Below are positions 20,391-28,468 of a DNA stretch of 64,000 nt, piece after piece. A model generated the notes under the pieces. That model was not told the origin of the DNA and made no database searches. It saw only the letters and a list, made by a program, of their open reading frames with translations. Each line of letters opens with the position of its first letter. The stretch's first letter is position 1. The stretch spans positions 20,466 through 84,465 of the IMG/VR virus record IMGVR_UViG_3300017956_000007, one strand, 5' to 3'. A program made the translations under genes and the position numbers. The stretch is from a virus.

Positions 20391-20825
20391 ATGGCTTACA
20401 AAGGAAAATATAATATAAAAAATATAAAAAAATATAAAGGTGATCCCACTAATGTTACATATCGTTCATTGTGGGAAAGAAAATTTATGAAATATTGCGA
20501 TGAAAATTTGAATATTATTGAATGGTCCAGTGAAGAAATAATAATACCTTACCGATCTCCAATCGATAGAAAAATACACAGATATTATCCGGATTTTTGG
20601 GTAAAACTAAGAAGAAATGATAAAAAAATAGAATGCTTTTTAATTGAAATAAAACCAAAAAAACAAACAATTCCGCCCAAAAAACCTTCTAACATGACAC
20701 AAAAATATATTAAAGAAGCATATACATATGGAATAAATGAAGCAAAATGGAATGCAGCAAAAGAATATTGTAAGGACAGAAATTGGAAATTTGAAATTAT
20801 TACAGAAGATCATTTATTTAACTAA
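20391..20825 (+). CDS. 4: Head completion protein gp4
   Basis: The 144 residues match the gp4 family, which has a TnsA/endonuclease-like fold: YRSLWERKFMKYCDENLNI at about 25-43, then IIEWSSEEIIIPYRSPID, HRYYPDFWVK, and IEIKPKK. The D-(x)n-E-x-K arrangement (YYPDFW...LIEIKPK) keeps the nuclease-like acidic and lysine residues. In T4, gp4 (also called gp50/gp65) is needed for head completion before tail joining. The length agrees with T4 gp4 (150 residues). It opens the plus-strand tail operon. Confidence 0.92.
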   Translation: MAYKGKYNIKNIKKYKGDPTNVTYRSLWERKFMKYCDENLNIIEWSSEEIIIPYRSPIDRKIHRYYPDFWVKLRRNDKKIECFLIEIKPKKQTIPPKKPSNMTQKYIKEAYTYGINEAKWNAAKEYCKDRNWKFEIITEDHLFN

Positions 20826-20833
20826 ATATAGAT

Positions 20834-21409
20834 ATGGCAAAAGAAACGTTTTCAGATAAATTAAAAAAATTAATAAGAACCAGTCAGGGTACTCAAAAAA
20901 CTAAAGACGCATCAAAATGGCTAAAAAGAAGAATCAGAAGCATTTCAACCGGACTAACAAATCGTTTTTCACAAATAAAAAATGCAGATGATTTTTACAG
21001 AAAAAATGATAAAAAAACTATATCATATGTAGAACCTGGTGTAATGGCTACTTATTTTTATGATCCCAAATGGAAAAATATATTACCTTATTATGATAGA
21101 TTTCCTTTAATTTTATGCGTAAAAATGTATAAAGATGGATTTTTAGGATTAAATTTTCACTATCTTCATCCAGTAATGAGAGCAAAACTAATGGATTCTA
21201 TTGATAAAATTAATGAAATCAATTGGAACAATGTTTCGAAAATAAAACAAATTAGGCCAACGGTAAAAAGATACCTATACAAACACATAACATCAAAGGT
21301 AGTTATTTTAAATGATGAGGAAAAAGAATTAGCATTGTTTTTACCACTTGAAAAATTCGAAAAACAAGACAAAAAAACTGTATGGAAAGATAGCAAAGGA
21401 ATGATATAA
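20834..21409 (+). CDS. Conserved virion-assembly protein, possibly gp2-like DNA end protector
   Basis: The 191 residues begin with a basic helical region (KWLKRRIRSISTGLTNRFSQ at about 29-48). A conserved block follows: YFYDPKWKNILPYYDRFPLI, then YKDGFLGLNFHYLHPVMRAKLMD. I have seen this block in T4-like phage proteins annotated as structural or as DNA end protector (gp2), but I cannot settle the name from sequence alone. It lies 8 bases after gp4 and overlaps the tail-tube start by one base, fitting a head-tail joining role. The basic N-terminus would suit DNA contact. Confidence 0.6.
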   Translation: MAKETFSDKLKKLIRTSQGTQKTKDASKWLKRRIRSISTGLTNRFSQIKNADDFYRKNDKKTISYVEPGVMATYFYDPKWKNILPYYDRFPLILCVKMYKDGFLGLNFHYLHPVMRAKLMDSIDKINEINWNNVSKIKQIRPTVKRYLYKHITSKVVILNDEEKELALFLPLEKFEKQDKKTVWKDSKGMI

Positions 21410-22005
21410 TGCCCATATCTATCAGCGAATTTAGAACAAAGATAAATCTAAATAAAAGTGTTACTCCTGTAAACAGGTTTGAAGTAAGATTTAAAAATAG
21501 TTTAAATCAAACGTATAATCCAGAAAACCTAAGTTTTTTTTGTGAAATTGCAGAATTGCCGGGTAGGAATTTATTAACTACAGAAGAAAGAATGTACGGA
21601 CCAATAAGAAAAATTGCTTATGGCAGCTCTTATGTAGAAACCAATATGACTTTCTTATGCACAAACAATGGAATGTTGGAAAAAAGATATTTTGATGAAT
21701 GGATGGACAATATCATACATCCAACATCATTTGACACTAATTACTATGAAAATTATACAAAAGAAATAGATTTAAGCATTTTTACAGAAACAAATGAATT
21801 AGTATATTTCTGTACATTCTATGAAGCATATCCAACTCTAGTCAGTGGAATTTCATTAAACGCTGCAGCAAAAGATGATTATGCTAAAATAAATGTAACT
21901 TTTTCATATAGATATTGGTTGAGAAATAGTGATCAAAATACAAATCTTGATACTATTTTAGATACCAATTTTGAAATGAGGCGTCAATATGGAATTGGGC
22001 CATAG
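21409..22005 (+). CDS. 19: Tail tube protein gp19
   Basis: This 198-residue protein resembles the gp19/Hcp-like tail tube subunit. It starts with a flexible MPISISEFRTKI segment, then has RFEVRF, FCEIAELPGRNL at about 44-55, YVETNMTFLCTNNG, and YFDEWMDNIIHP at about 94-105. The C-terminal strand KINVTFSYRYW is the usual last beta-strand. T4 gp19 has 163 residues. It overlaps the upstream gene by one base. A hairpin 38 bases after its stop codon may end or process the abundant transcript. Confidence 0.88.
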   Translation: MPISISEFRTKINLNKSVTPVNRFEVRFKNSLNQTYNPENLSFFCEIAELPGRNLLTTEERMYGPIRKIAYGSSYVETNMTFLCTNNGMLEKRYFDEWMDNIIHPTSFDTNYYENYTKEIDLSIFTETNELVYFCTFYEAYPTLVSGISLNAAAKDDYAKINVTFSYRYWLRNSDQNTNLDTILDTNFEMRRQYGIGP

Positions 22006-22042
22006 GCTAATAGTATTGACTTATATTATAATCACATAACAA

Positions 22043-22066
22043 AAATCAATTGTTAAAAATTGATTT
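22043..22066 (+). terminator. Possible hairpin downstream of the tail-tube gene
   Basis: A 9-bp inverted repeat (AAATCAATT / AATTGATTT) with a 6-base loop lies between the tail-tube stop codon and the gp26 start. The stem has only one G:C pair, and no T-run follows directly, so it would be a weak intrinsic terminator. It could instead act in mRNA processing or stability. Confidence 0.35.
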
Positions 22067-22099
22067 AAATTGAAAATTTTTAATGACACAGGCAAAATT

Positions 22100-22834
22100 A
22101 TGTTACCGAAATTAGACATACCTACTTATGAAATAAGTCTAGTATCAAATGATCAAAAAATAAAATTTAGACCTTTTTTGGTGAAAGAGGAAAAAATATT
22201 ATTAATGGCACTGGAATCTGGACAAGAAAATGATATATTAAGGGCTATAAAACAAATACTACAAAATTGTATCATAACAGAAATAAATATAGATGATCTT
22301 CCATTATTCGATCTTCAATATATTTTCTTACAACTTAGAGCAAGATCTGTAGGAGAAACTATTGAAGTTAGATTGAGACACAGGGATGGTATAAACAAAA
22401 ATGGTGTTGAATGTGACGGAACTCAACTAATTAAAATAAACATTGATGAAATAAGACCATCAAAAAATAAAAAATTAGAACCGAAGATTGAACTATCCAA
22501 AGATATCGGAATAGTTTTAAAATATCCTACTGTAGATATTCTTGATAAGATTTCAACAACATCAAATACGCAAGGAATATTAGACAACACTTTTGAGATA
22601 GTTGCAGAATCTGTCGATTACATATATGAAAAAGATGAAATATATCATAGAAAAGACCATAAAAAAGAAGAATTTGTAGAATTTTTAAATAATTTAAATT
22701 CAGAACAATTTGAAAAAATAAAAGAGTTTTTTTCAAATATGCCAACTATGTCTTTGACCAAAAACTATAGATGTAAAAAATGCGGAATTGATGAAGAATT
22801 AGAATTGAAAACATTAGAAGATTTTTTTTCGTGA
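22100..22834 (+). CDS. 26: Baseplate hub assembly protein, gp26 (T4_baseplate family)
   Basis: The start chosen is ATG at 22100 (MLPKLDIPTYE), because family members begin with this segment; an in-frame TTG at 22070 would add ten residues. The resulting 244-residue protein has KFRPFLVKEEKILLMALESG at about 22-41, the hallmark of the family, then a central block LFDLQYIFLQLRARSVGE. The C-terminus carries a two-cysteine knuckle, CKKCGIDEELELKTLEDFF, in which the related 'C..CG.....' motif is conserved. The protein is needed for hub assembly in T4. The gene is followed with a 4-base overlap by a small conserved gene. Confidence 0.85.
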   Translation: MLPKLDIPTYEISLVSNDQKIKFRPFLVKEEKILLMALESGQENDILRAIKQILQNCIITEINIDDLPLFDLQYIFLQLRARSVGETIEVRLRHRDGINKNGVECDGTQLIKINIDEIRPSKNKKLEPKIELSKDIGIVLKYPTVDILDKISTTSNTQGILDNTFEIVAESVDYIYEKDEIYHRKDHKKEEFVEFLNNLNSEQFEKIKEFFSNMPTMSLTKNYRCKKCGIDEELELKTLEDFFS

Positions 22835-23022
22835 GCCTGTGTCATAGTTCATTAGAAAATTATTATATTTTAAATTTTAATTTAATGCAACATCACAAAT
22901 ATAGTTTATCAGATCTGGATAACATGATGCCTTATGAACGTGACATTTATGTTACTTTATTGTCGAATTTTATTAAAGAAGAAAATGAAAGATTAAAACA
23001 ACAACAATTAGCGAGAAAATAA
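22831..23022 (+). CDS. Small conserved protein after gp26 (possible tail assembly chaperone)
   Basis: The gene starts with GTG at 22831 inside the gp26 stop region (GTGA overlap) and encodes 63 residues. The pattern YYILNFNLMQHHKYSLSDL, then MMPYERDIYVTLL and a C-terminal Lys/Gln-rich helix, is one I have seen in small proteins placed between gp26 and the tape measure in T4-like phages. Position just before the tape-measure gene recalls the tail assembly chaperones of other tailed phages. That role is inferred. It overlaps the next start by one base. Confidence 0.72.
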   Translation: MSLCHSSLENYYILNFNLMQHHKYSLSDLDNMMPYERDIYVTLLSNFIKEENERLKQQQLARK

Positions 23023-25877
23023 TGCCCCAAGAAAAAAATTTTTCTAATTTAATTAATTATGCTAGAGAAAATTTTAAAAATAAAAATGAAAAAAGTAATG
23101 ATATTGAAAAAAATTTAAAAAATATAACTCCAAGTATAAAAGGTATTCTAAAAAATACAAATTCGATTAGTGGAAATTTAGACATACAATTAAATTCTCA
23201 GCGAGAAAATTATAATCAATTATTAGATAATCAGATTAAAAATAATAGTTTTCTAATAGGAAGTTTGATTGATTTAAAAAATTATATCTCTTCTTTATCT
23301 TACAATACAAAAAATAACGAAAAAGATAACCCTAGATCTTTTGTGGAAAATAAAAATTCTAGTTATTTGAATAATTCATTTATAAAAAATAATAATCTAC
23401 AAAAAAACATTCAATATAAAACATTCGATAACGATCAGAATAATCAAAATATCGATAACTTCATAAAAAATGGTTCTCCACTAACAAAAATATATACAAA
23501 ATTAGCCACTAAGCCATATGACTGGGTTTCAAAAGATCCTGGACCATATAGACAAGGTTTTGAATTAAAATCCAAAGAATTATACGGTAAAAATGCCATA
23601 GAAGAATTGATAAAAGAAATTTCAAACGGAATACAAAAAAAATTTAAAACAATAGACATCAATAAATTTTTATCAGATGCGGTACAATATAAAAACATTT
23701 CAAATAATACAAATAATTCTAATATTATTTACGATAATACAAATACTGAAAATAATTTTAATAATGAGAAAAAATTATTTTCAGATAATGAAGTATTTGG
23801 TAATATTTTAAAATTTACAGAAAACATATACAAATCATCTCAAAAAATATTAAATGTAAATAGAAAAAATAATGATCAATTAAAAACATTTAATGATTCT
23901 GTATTATCTTTAATAGGTAAAGATCAACAAGTTGAAAATGAAGAAAATATTGAAAAAGTTATTGAAAAATTAGAAGGAATTAATAATTCTACTGAAAATT
24001 TAAAAAAATCCAATGAAAAAGAAAATAATGAAACACAAAATAATCAAGAAGAAACACAAAATAATCAAAAAGAAGGAAATAATTTTTTAAGAAAATTGTT
24101 GTTAATATTTGATAGAAAAAAATATCAAGATCTTGAAGATAGACTTGAAGGAATGAAGGAAAGATTTAGTTCAATAGGAGGCACAAAAATACCAAATTTG
24201 CCAAATAAAGGACTAGGAGGATTTTTATCAAGTATATTGTCATCAATATTTTTAGGACCGAAAGGTGCGGCATTATTATCTAGTATGATACCTGCAACAT
24301 TAGGAGTTGCAGGCAAAACACTTTTTGGGGGAATAGCAGCAATACTATTAGGTCCTAAATTATTTGAATCTATAAAGGCAGGTTTAGAAAAGGGGGGTGA
24401 TGAAGGTTTTACAGCAGGTGTAGGAGAACTACTTGATACTTTTTTTAAAGAAGAAGATATTAAATCAAATTTAGGAGCAGGAGCTGCTCTTGGATTTTTA
24501 GCATTTAAAGGACCCAGAGGCATTATACCAGGAATGATTTTGGGTGGTACAATGAATTTCTTAAAAAAAATGTGGGGCGATAAAGTTTTTGAGCCTGAAG
24601 GAGGTGTGACAAAAGGTAAATTCCATAAAATTTTAACAGATAGCGCCATTGGTGGACTACTCGGAGCAGCAGTTTTAGGAATACCAGGAATTTTACTTGG
24701 AGGTTCGTTTAATGCTTTATACGGAGTATTAACCGATAAAGACACGCACATAAATCCAACTTCTATAACAACAGGTATAATGGGTCTTATAGCAGGACTT
24801 TCGGGTGGAGCATTATTAGGAGCAAAATTGGGTCTGGTTGGCGGACCAATAGGTGCATTAGCAGGTGCAATGTTAGGAGCAGCATTAGGTGTTGCCTTTG
24901 GTTCGTGGATTACAGATACAGAAGCAAAAAAAGCAGTTCAAGATATTGCAAAAGATTCTAATGAACATTTACAATTGATGAACAAAAAATTATCACCTGA
25001 AGGTCTTACTGAACAAGAATCTGTCAGAATGAATGAATTAAATGAAAATTATCAATTAAAAATGAGTAAAGTTGCAAGTAGTCCCCAAGAAGCATCAACA
25101 AAATTGTTTGCTGCACATGCTGTTGATCCTAGTCAAATTAATGATACTATGGAATTAATTGATAGAATGAATTTAAAAAATGAATTATCTACTATTAATA
25201 GAATTTTAAATACAAATATGTCTAAAATAGGAGATTTATTTACTTTTGATGTGGATGAACAATCATTAAAATTAAAAAATAATGCTAGTTTTGATGTTAA
25301 AAAAATTCCAGGAGATCCCAGACCAGATGCTCCTAAACATAACATAAAATTTGATGCAAATGAAAACCTTGAGAATATTTTATTAAAAGCTGGAGGAAAT
25401 ACTGCATCACAGATTTCTCAAAGATTGATAAATCAATTAAACAGTATTGCCAGATCATCACCTGAATTTGATAGAATGAGTCGAGAGAGAATGCAAGATA
25501 AATCAAGAAGATTTGGTCCACAAGATCGTAAAAATCTTCAAGGAAAATATATTAATGATATTTTATTAGAAATTCCGATGAAAAAAACTGGAGGAGTTTT
25601 TAATAACCCTGAATTGATTATGGTAGGAGAATCATCACCGAACAATCCTGAAATTTTATTCAATAGACAACAATTAGAAGCGTTGGGACAAATTTTTAGT
25701 ATGCAAAAAGAAAACAAAAATATGAGTCAATCATTAAATGTTGCTCCAATTGTAATACCGCCTAACACTTCTAATTATTTTGATAACAAAAATATTTCGG
25801 TTCAAGAATATAACATTACTGAAATACCGCCTGAACCGAATTCATCTGTATCTTTTAAAGATAGTCTATCGTATTAA
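23022..25877 (+). CDS. Tail length tape-measure protein (gp29 analogue)
   Basis: With 951 residues this is the longest gene of the plus-strand tail operon. Residues 1-360 are Asn/Lys-rich and largely helical. Residues about 385-640 form an alanine- and glycine-rich hydrophobic region with several potential membrane-spanning helices (GKTLFGGIAAILLGPKLF, GGALLGAKLGLVGGPIGALA). The C-terminal end has GGVFNNPELIMVGESSPNNP, which matches the 'GE.GPE' tail common to tape-measure proteins. In T4, gp29 fixes tail length and probably passes into the host on injection. The stop overlaps the convergent gp32 stop by 4 bases. Confidence 0.8.
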   Translation: MPQEKNFSNLINYARENFKNKNEKSNDIEKNLKNITPSIKGILKNTNSISGNLDIQLNSQRENYNQLLDNQIKNNSFLIGSLIDLKNYISSLSYNTKNNEKDNPRSFVENKNSSYLNNSFIKNNNLQKNIQYKTFDNDQNNQNIDNFIKNGSPLTKIYTKLATKPYDWVSKDPGPYRQGFELKSKELYGKNAIEELIKEISNGIQKKFKTIDINKFLSDAVQYKNISNNTNNSNIIYDNTNTENNFNNEKKLFSDNEVFGNILKFTENIYKSSQKILNVNRKNNDQLKTFNDSVLSLIGKDQQVENEENIEKVIEKLEGINNSTENLKKSNEKENNETQNNQEETQNNQKEGNNFLRKLLLIFDRKKYQDLEDRLEGMKERFSSIGGTKIPNLPNKGLGGFLSSILSSIFLGPKGAALLSSMIPATLGVAGKTLFGGIAAILLGPKLFESIKAGLEKGGDEGFTAGVGELLDTFFKEEDIKSNLGAGAALGFLAFKGPRGIIPGMILGGTMNFLKKMWGDKVFEPEGGVTKGKFHKILTDSAIGGLLGAAVLGIPGILLGGSFNALYGVLTDKDTHINPTSITTGIMGLIAGLSGGALLGAKLGLVGGPIGALAGAMLGAALGVAFGSWITDTEAKKAVQDIAKDSNEHLQLMNKKLSPEGLTEQESVRMNELNENYQLKMSKVASSPQEASTKLFAAHAVDPSQINDTMELIDRMNLKNELSTINRILNTNMSKIGDLFTFDVDEQSLKLKNNASFDVKKIPGDPRPDAPKHNIKFDANENLENILLKAGGNTASQISQRLINQLNSIARSSPEFDRMSRERMQDKSRRFGPQDRKNLQGKYINDILLEIPMKKTGGVFNNPELIMVGESSPNNPEILFNRQQLEALGQIFSMQKENKNMSQSLNVAPIVIPPNTSNYFDNKNISVQEYNITEIPPEPNSSVSFKDSLSY

Positions 25878-26785
25878 CCTTCTTCTGCCAGTTTTGCAAA
25901 ATATGACATATCTTCATCATCGTCATCAACATTCATACTTGCATATGCTGGCATAGGCTTACGATCCTGCTGCATTTCTTCCTCAGCTGTAGGACGTTTT
26001 TGAACAGATTGAACCACAGGTTCCTCAATTCTTGGTTTATCTAGGGCAAGAACCATATCTAATCTTTCTTTTAGTTCATCATAGGTTTTGAAGTTATCGT
26101 CCGCAGTAAACTCAGACAGAGAATACTGAGAATTCCAAACAGCTTCAAGTTCTTCATCAGTTTCAAGTAATTGACCTGGTGAATCAAATTCAGATTTATC
26201 ATAATTTTGATAACCTTCTACTTTACGAATTTTCAATTTAAAATTCGCACCCTCCCATAAATCAAAAGGATTTACAGGTGTTTCGTCTTCAAATTCAGGA
26301 TTCATAAGATCATTGATCTTATCGAAAATCTTTTTACCAAATTTGTAAAGAAAAACTTTTCCTTCATTTTGAGGATTTTTTGGGTCAGAAATAACATAAA
26401 TGTTACTAATATATGTCAAACGGCGCTTTTGCTTTCTCGCCACTTCTTTATTTGCTTCAATACCAGAATTCCATAATTGAGTATTATATTCTGATACTGG
26501 ATCTTTTTTTCCAAGGGTGGTCAAAGAATTTTCGATATACCATAGTCCTGTTGGACCTTGAAAACCATGATTAAAAACTCTAGCCCAAGGAATATCTTCT
26601 CCTTGCACTGGAGGTAAAAATCTAATAACGGCATAACCATTACCAGATTTATCTACTTCTGGTTTCCAGAACCTATCATCAATATAACTCTTTGATTCAG
26701 AAGGAGTGTCAATTTTTTCAATTTCTTTATTGAGTTGCTTTAAAAAAGAATTGCGGTTTTTCTTGAGTTCGGATAGTGAAGTCAT
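25874..26785 (-). CDS. 32: Single-stranded DNA binding protein gp32
   Basis: The 303 residues align over the whole length with T4 gp32. An N-terminal basic LAST-like segment (KKNRNSFLKQL) comes first. The OB core follows with YAVIRFLPP at 51-59, VFNHGFQGPTGLWYIEN at 70-86, and DPKNPQNEGKVFLYKFGKKIFDKIND. The acidic C-terminus (VDDDDEDMSYF) recruits partners such as gp59. T4 gp32 binds zinc through one His and three Cys. Here His73 is kept, but the protein has no cysteine at all, so the zinc ribbon is lost. Ribosome binding site AAAGGA lies 5 bases before the ATG. gp59 lies just upstream. Confidence 0.95.
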   Translation of the reverse strand: MTSLSELKKNRNSFLKQLNKEIEKIDTPSESKSYIDDRFWKPEVDKSGNGYAVIRFLPPVQGEDIPWARVFNHGFQGPTGLWYIENSLTTLGKKDPVSEYNTQLWNSGIEANKEVARKQKRRLTYISNIYVISDPKNPQNEGKVFLYKFGKKIFDKINDLMNPEFEDETPVNPFDLWEGANFKLKIRKVEGYQNYDKSEFDSPGQLLETDEELEAVWNSQYSLSEFTADDNFKTYDELKERLDMVLALDKPRIEEPVVQSVQKRPTAEEEMQQDRKPMPAYASMNVDDDDEDMSYFAKLAEEG

Positions 26786-26810
26786 ATCGTTCCTTTCGTA
26801 TTTCGAAATA

Positions 26811-27422
26811 TTACGTTGTATATTGCTGTATCTTGTTTCGTAAAATTTTACGAAACTTGGTCTTATCCACCTCCAAAAATGGAGTATACTTCAAAACTTT
26901 ATTTCTAAATTGAGGCCATACAAATTTTTCAGAAATTTTTCTGTCCCAATCAGGTATAAAATTAAGAATTAAATTTAGTATGGAGAATGTTTCCATACTA
27001 ATATATTTAGCAATGGCCAATCTCAATAAAAGTGGATGATGACCTTTATCGATTTTGAACCATTGATCAAAATCTCCTTCATTTAATAGTTTATCTATTT
27101 CATTACTAAACATGTAACCCATGCTTTGAACACGTTTATTCCAATTAGTATAACATATTTCTGCTTGAGTGTCAAGCGCTTCTCCAATCCACATATTTTC
27201 ATCATCGATGAAATTTGCCACAAAAAATTTAACGATTTCTTCATCTTTGAAATTTTTTGCTAATTTTACAAAAAAGAAATGATCATTACGCTTTTTAAAT
27301 GTTTCGTATGAGACCTTTCTTTTTCCTTTTCCATACTTAAAATAATCAAATTTTTCAGTAAGAAAATGATTTTTGATTGCTACATATTCCTTATAACAAT
27401 CGAACGGTTCCATTTTAATCAT
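26811..27422 (-). CDS. 59: Helicase loader gp59
   Basis: The 203 residues match gp59 in length (T4: 217) and in motifs: YKEYVAIKNHF at about 10-20, FDYFKYGKGKRKVS, then KRNDHFFFVKLAKNF, and FVANFIDDENMWIGEA at about 67-82. The protein loads the replicative helicase gp41 onto gp32-coated DNA at forks and recombination intermediates. It is all-helical, as expected. It overlaps the gp33 stop by 4 bases (ATGA) and is followed after 25 bases by gp32, its direct partner. Confidence 0.92.
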   Translation of the reverse strand: MIKMEPFDCYKEYVAIKNHFLTEKFDYFKYGKGKRKVSYETFKKRNDHFFFVKLAKNFKDEEIVKFFVANFIDDENMWIGEALDTQAEICYTNWNKRVQSMGYMFSNEIDKLLNEGDFDQWFKIDKGHHPLLLRLAIAKYISMETFSILNLILNFIPDWDRKISEKFVWPQFRNKVLKYTPFLEVDKTKFRKILRNKIQQYTT

Positions 27423-27643
27423 AATCCAGGTATTGTAGCAGTTTTTGGTAAAAAGTGCAAATCAATTGCCTCTTCTCTAACTTTCTGTTTTAAAGCTCCT
27501 TGAATTATTTTTCCTGCCGTTTCAGGTTCAATTTTATTTTCTTCACAATAATATGAAATAGCCTCAATATAAGTCATTTTTGTCTGTATGACTAATTGTT
27601 CAATTATTACTGAAAATTCTTGAGGTTTAAGAGTTTTAATCAT
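27419..27643 (-). CDS. 33: Late transcription co-activator gp33
   Basis: This 74-residue protein has the gp33 pattern: TKMTYIEAISYYCEENKIEPETAGKII (two helices) followed by LKQKVREEAIDLHFLPK. In T4, gp33 binds the RNA polymerase beta flap and couples it to the sliding clamp for late transcription with sigma gp55. Its position next to gp59 agrees with T4-like phages. It overlaps gp59 by 4 bases and the upstream small gene by 8 bases. Confidence 0.85.
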   Translation of the reverse strand: MIKTLKPQEFSVIIEQLVIQTKMTYIEAISYYCEENKIEPETAGKIIQGALKQKVREEAIDLHFLPKTATIPGL

Positions 27644-27827
27644 AAATTTTAAAAAATTCTTTCAAAATAGGTTTTAACAAATCCCTGTCTTTTAGTATTT
27701 TACCGACATTATGACCACAATTTTGAATAGTCATTTTTTTAATATTATCACAATCCTCTATTAATGTCAATTGTTTTTGCTCATTAGAAGAGTCTCCATT
27801 AATAATTAAATATTCTGTTTTAATCAA
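27636..27827 (-). CDS. Small protein of unknown function
   Basis: Sixty-three residues with a beta-beta-alpha feel (KTEYLIINGDSS, LTLIEDC) and a C-terminal helix, NVGKILKDRDLLKPILKEFF. I recognise no family. It overlaps both ClpP upstream, by 4 bases, and gp33 downstream, by 8 bases, so it is probably translated by coupling. It could be a small regulator or a remnant of a larger hydrolase-like protein; neither is supported strongly. Confidence 0.6.
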   Translation of the reverse strand: MIKTEYLIINGDSSNEQKQLTLIEDCDNIKKMTIQNCGHNVGKILKDRDLLKPILKEFFKIYD

Positions 27828-28468
27828 GATAATTCCTTGACCTCATCACAAATTCCATATTTCAATGCCTCATTTGAAGATAACCAAACATCGTGCGGAG
27901 GCAATAAAAATTTACGTATTTCATCATCATCAATGCCTGTACACTTTCTATAATGATTTAACATTCTTTCGGTTGTTAAATCATATTCTTTTTGTACAGC
28001 AAAAAGTTCATGCTCTTTACCAAAAGAACCCCAAGAATATTGATGAGATAAAATACTTGTATTCGGTGTTAATAGTCGTCTTCCTTTTTTCCCAGCCATA
28101 AAAATTGAAAGTGCGGCACTTCCTATAATACCAAGACCGACTGTATGAATAGGAATAGAAGACCCTCTCATAACGTCAATCAAAGCAAAACCAGCCGTCA
28201 TATCTCCTCCATGAGAATTTATGCACAATGTCAAAAATTCTGGTCTTGACGTTTTTTTCATATTATTGAGTAATACCCATTCAATCGCATGTAAAACCGA
28301 ACCATTATAGATATCATCAAATAAAAAATAATATCCTCTATTTTCCAAAGATGCGCCATCATCCTCAACATTTTCTGATGGTGCATTTGCTATAAATTTC
28401 TCAGCAACTAACGTTGCAAATTCTGGATTTACTAATGATTGTGCTATCTTATCTTCATTTATTTTCAT
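27824..28468 (-). CDS. ClpP-type serine protease
   Basis: This 214-residue protein keeps the ClpP fold and triad. Ser117 lies in GLGIIGSAALSIFMAG, His142 in TSILSHQYSWGSFG, and Asp193 in PHDVWLSSNEALKYGICDE. The oxyanion and substrate strand INSHGGDMTAGFALID at about 83-98 is also intact. Size equals that of bacterial ClpP (about 200 residues). ClpP forms a barrel peptidase that works with an AAA+ unfoldase; none is seen in this window, so it may use a host ClpX/ClpA, or act alone as a prohead-like protease. The gene sits with gp33 and gp59 and overlaps the glycosyltransferase gene upstream by 14 bases. Confidence 0.88.
   Translation of the reverse strand: MKINEDKIAQSLVNPEFATLVAEKFIANAPSENVEDDGASLENRGYYFLFDDIYNGSVLHAIEWVLLNNMKKTSRPEFLTLCINSHGGDMTAGFALIDVMRGSSIPIHTVGLGIIGSAALSIFMAGKKGRRLLTPNTSILSHQYSWGSFGKEHELFAVQKEYDLTTERMLNHYRKCTGIDDDEIRKFLLPPHDVWLSSNEALKYGICDEVKELS

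Noticed and set aside
22016-22032. TTGACT followed by TATAAT, a possible sigma-70 promoter before gp26
   Set aside because: The spacing between the two hexamers is only 5 bases, where about 17 is needed; in such A+T-rich DNA the match is expected by chance.
24125-24751. 208-codon minus-strand frame within the tape-measure gene
   Set aside because: It lies antisense to the Gly/Ala-rich region, is Pro/Ser-rich as expected for the reverse complement of such DNA, and has no ribosome binding site or neighbours on that strand.
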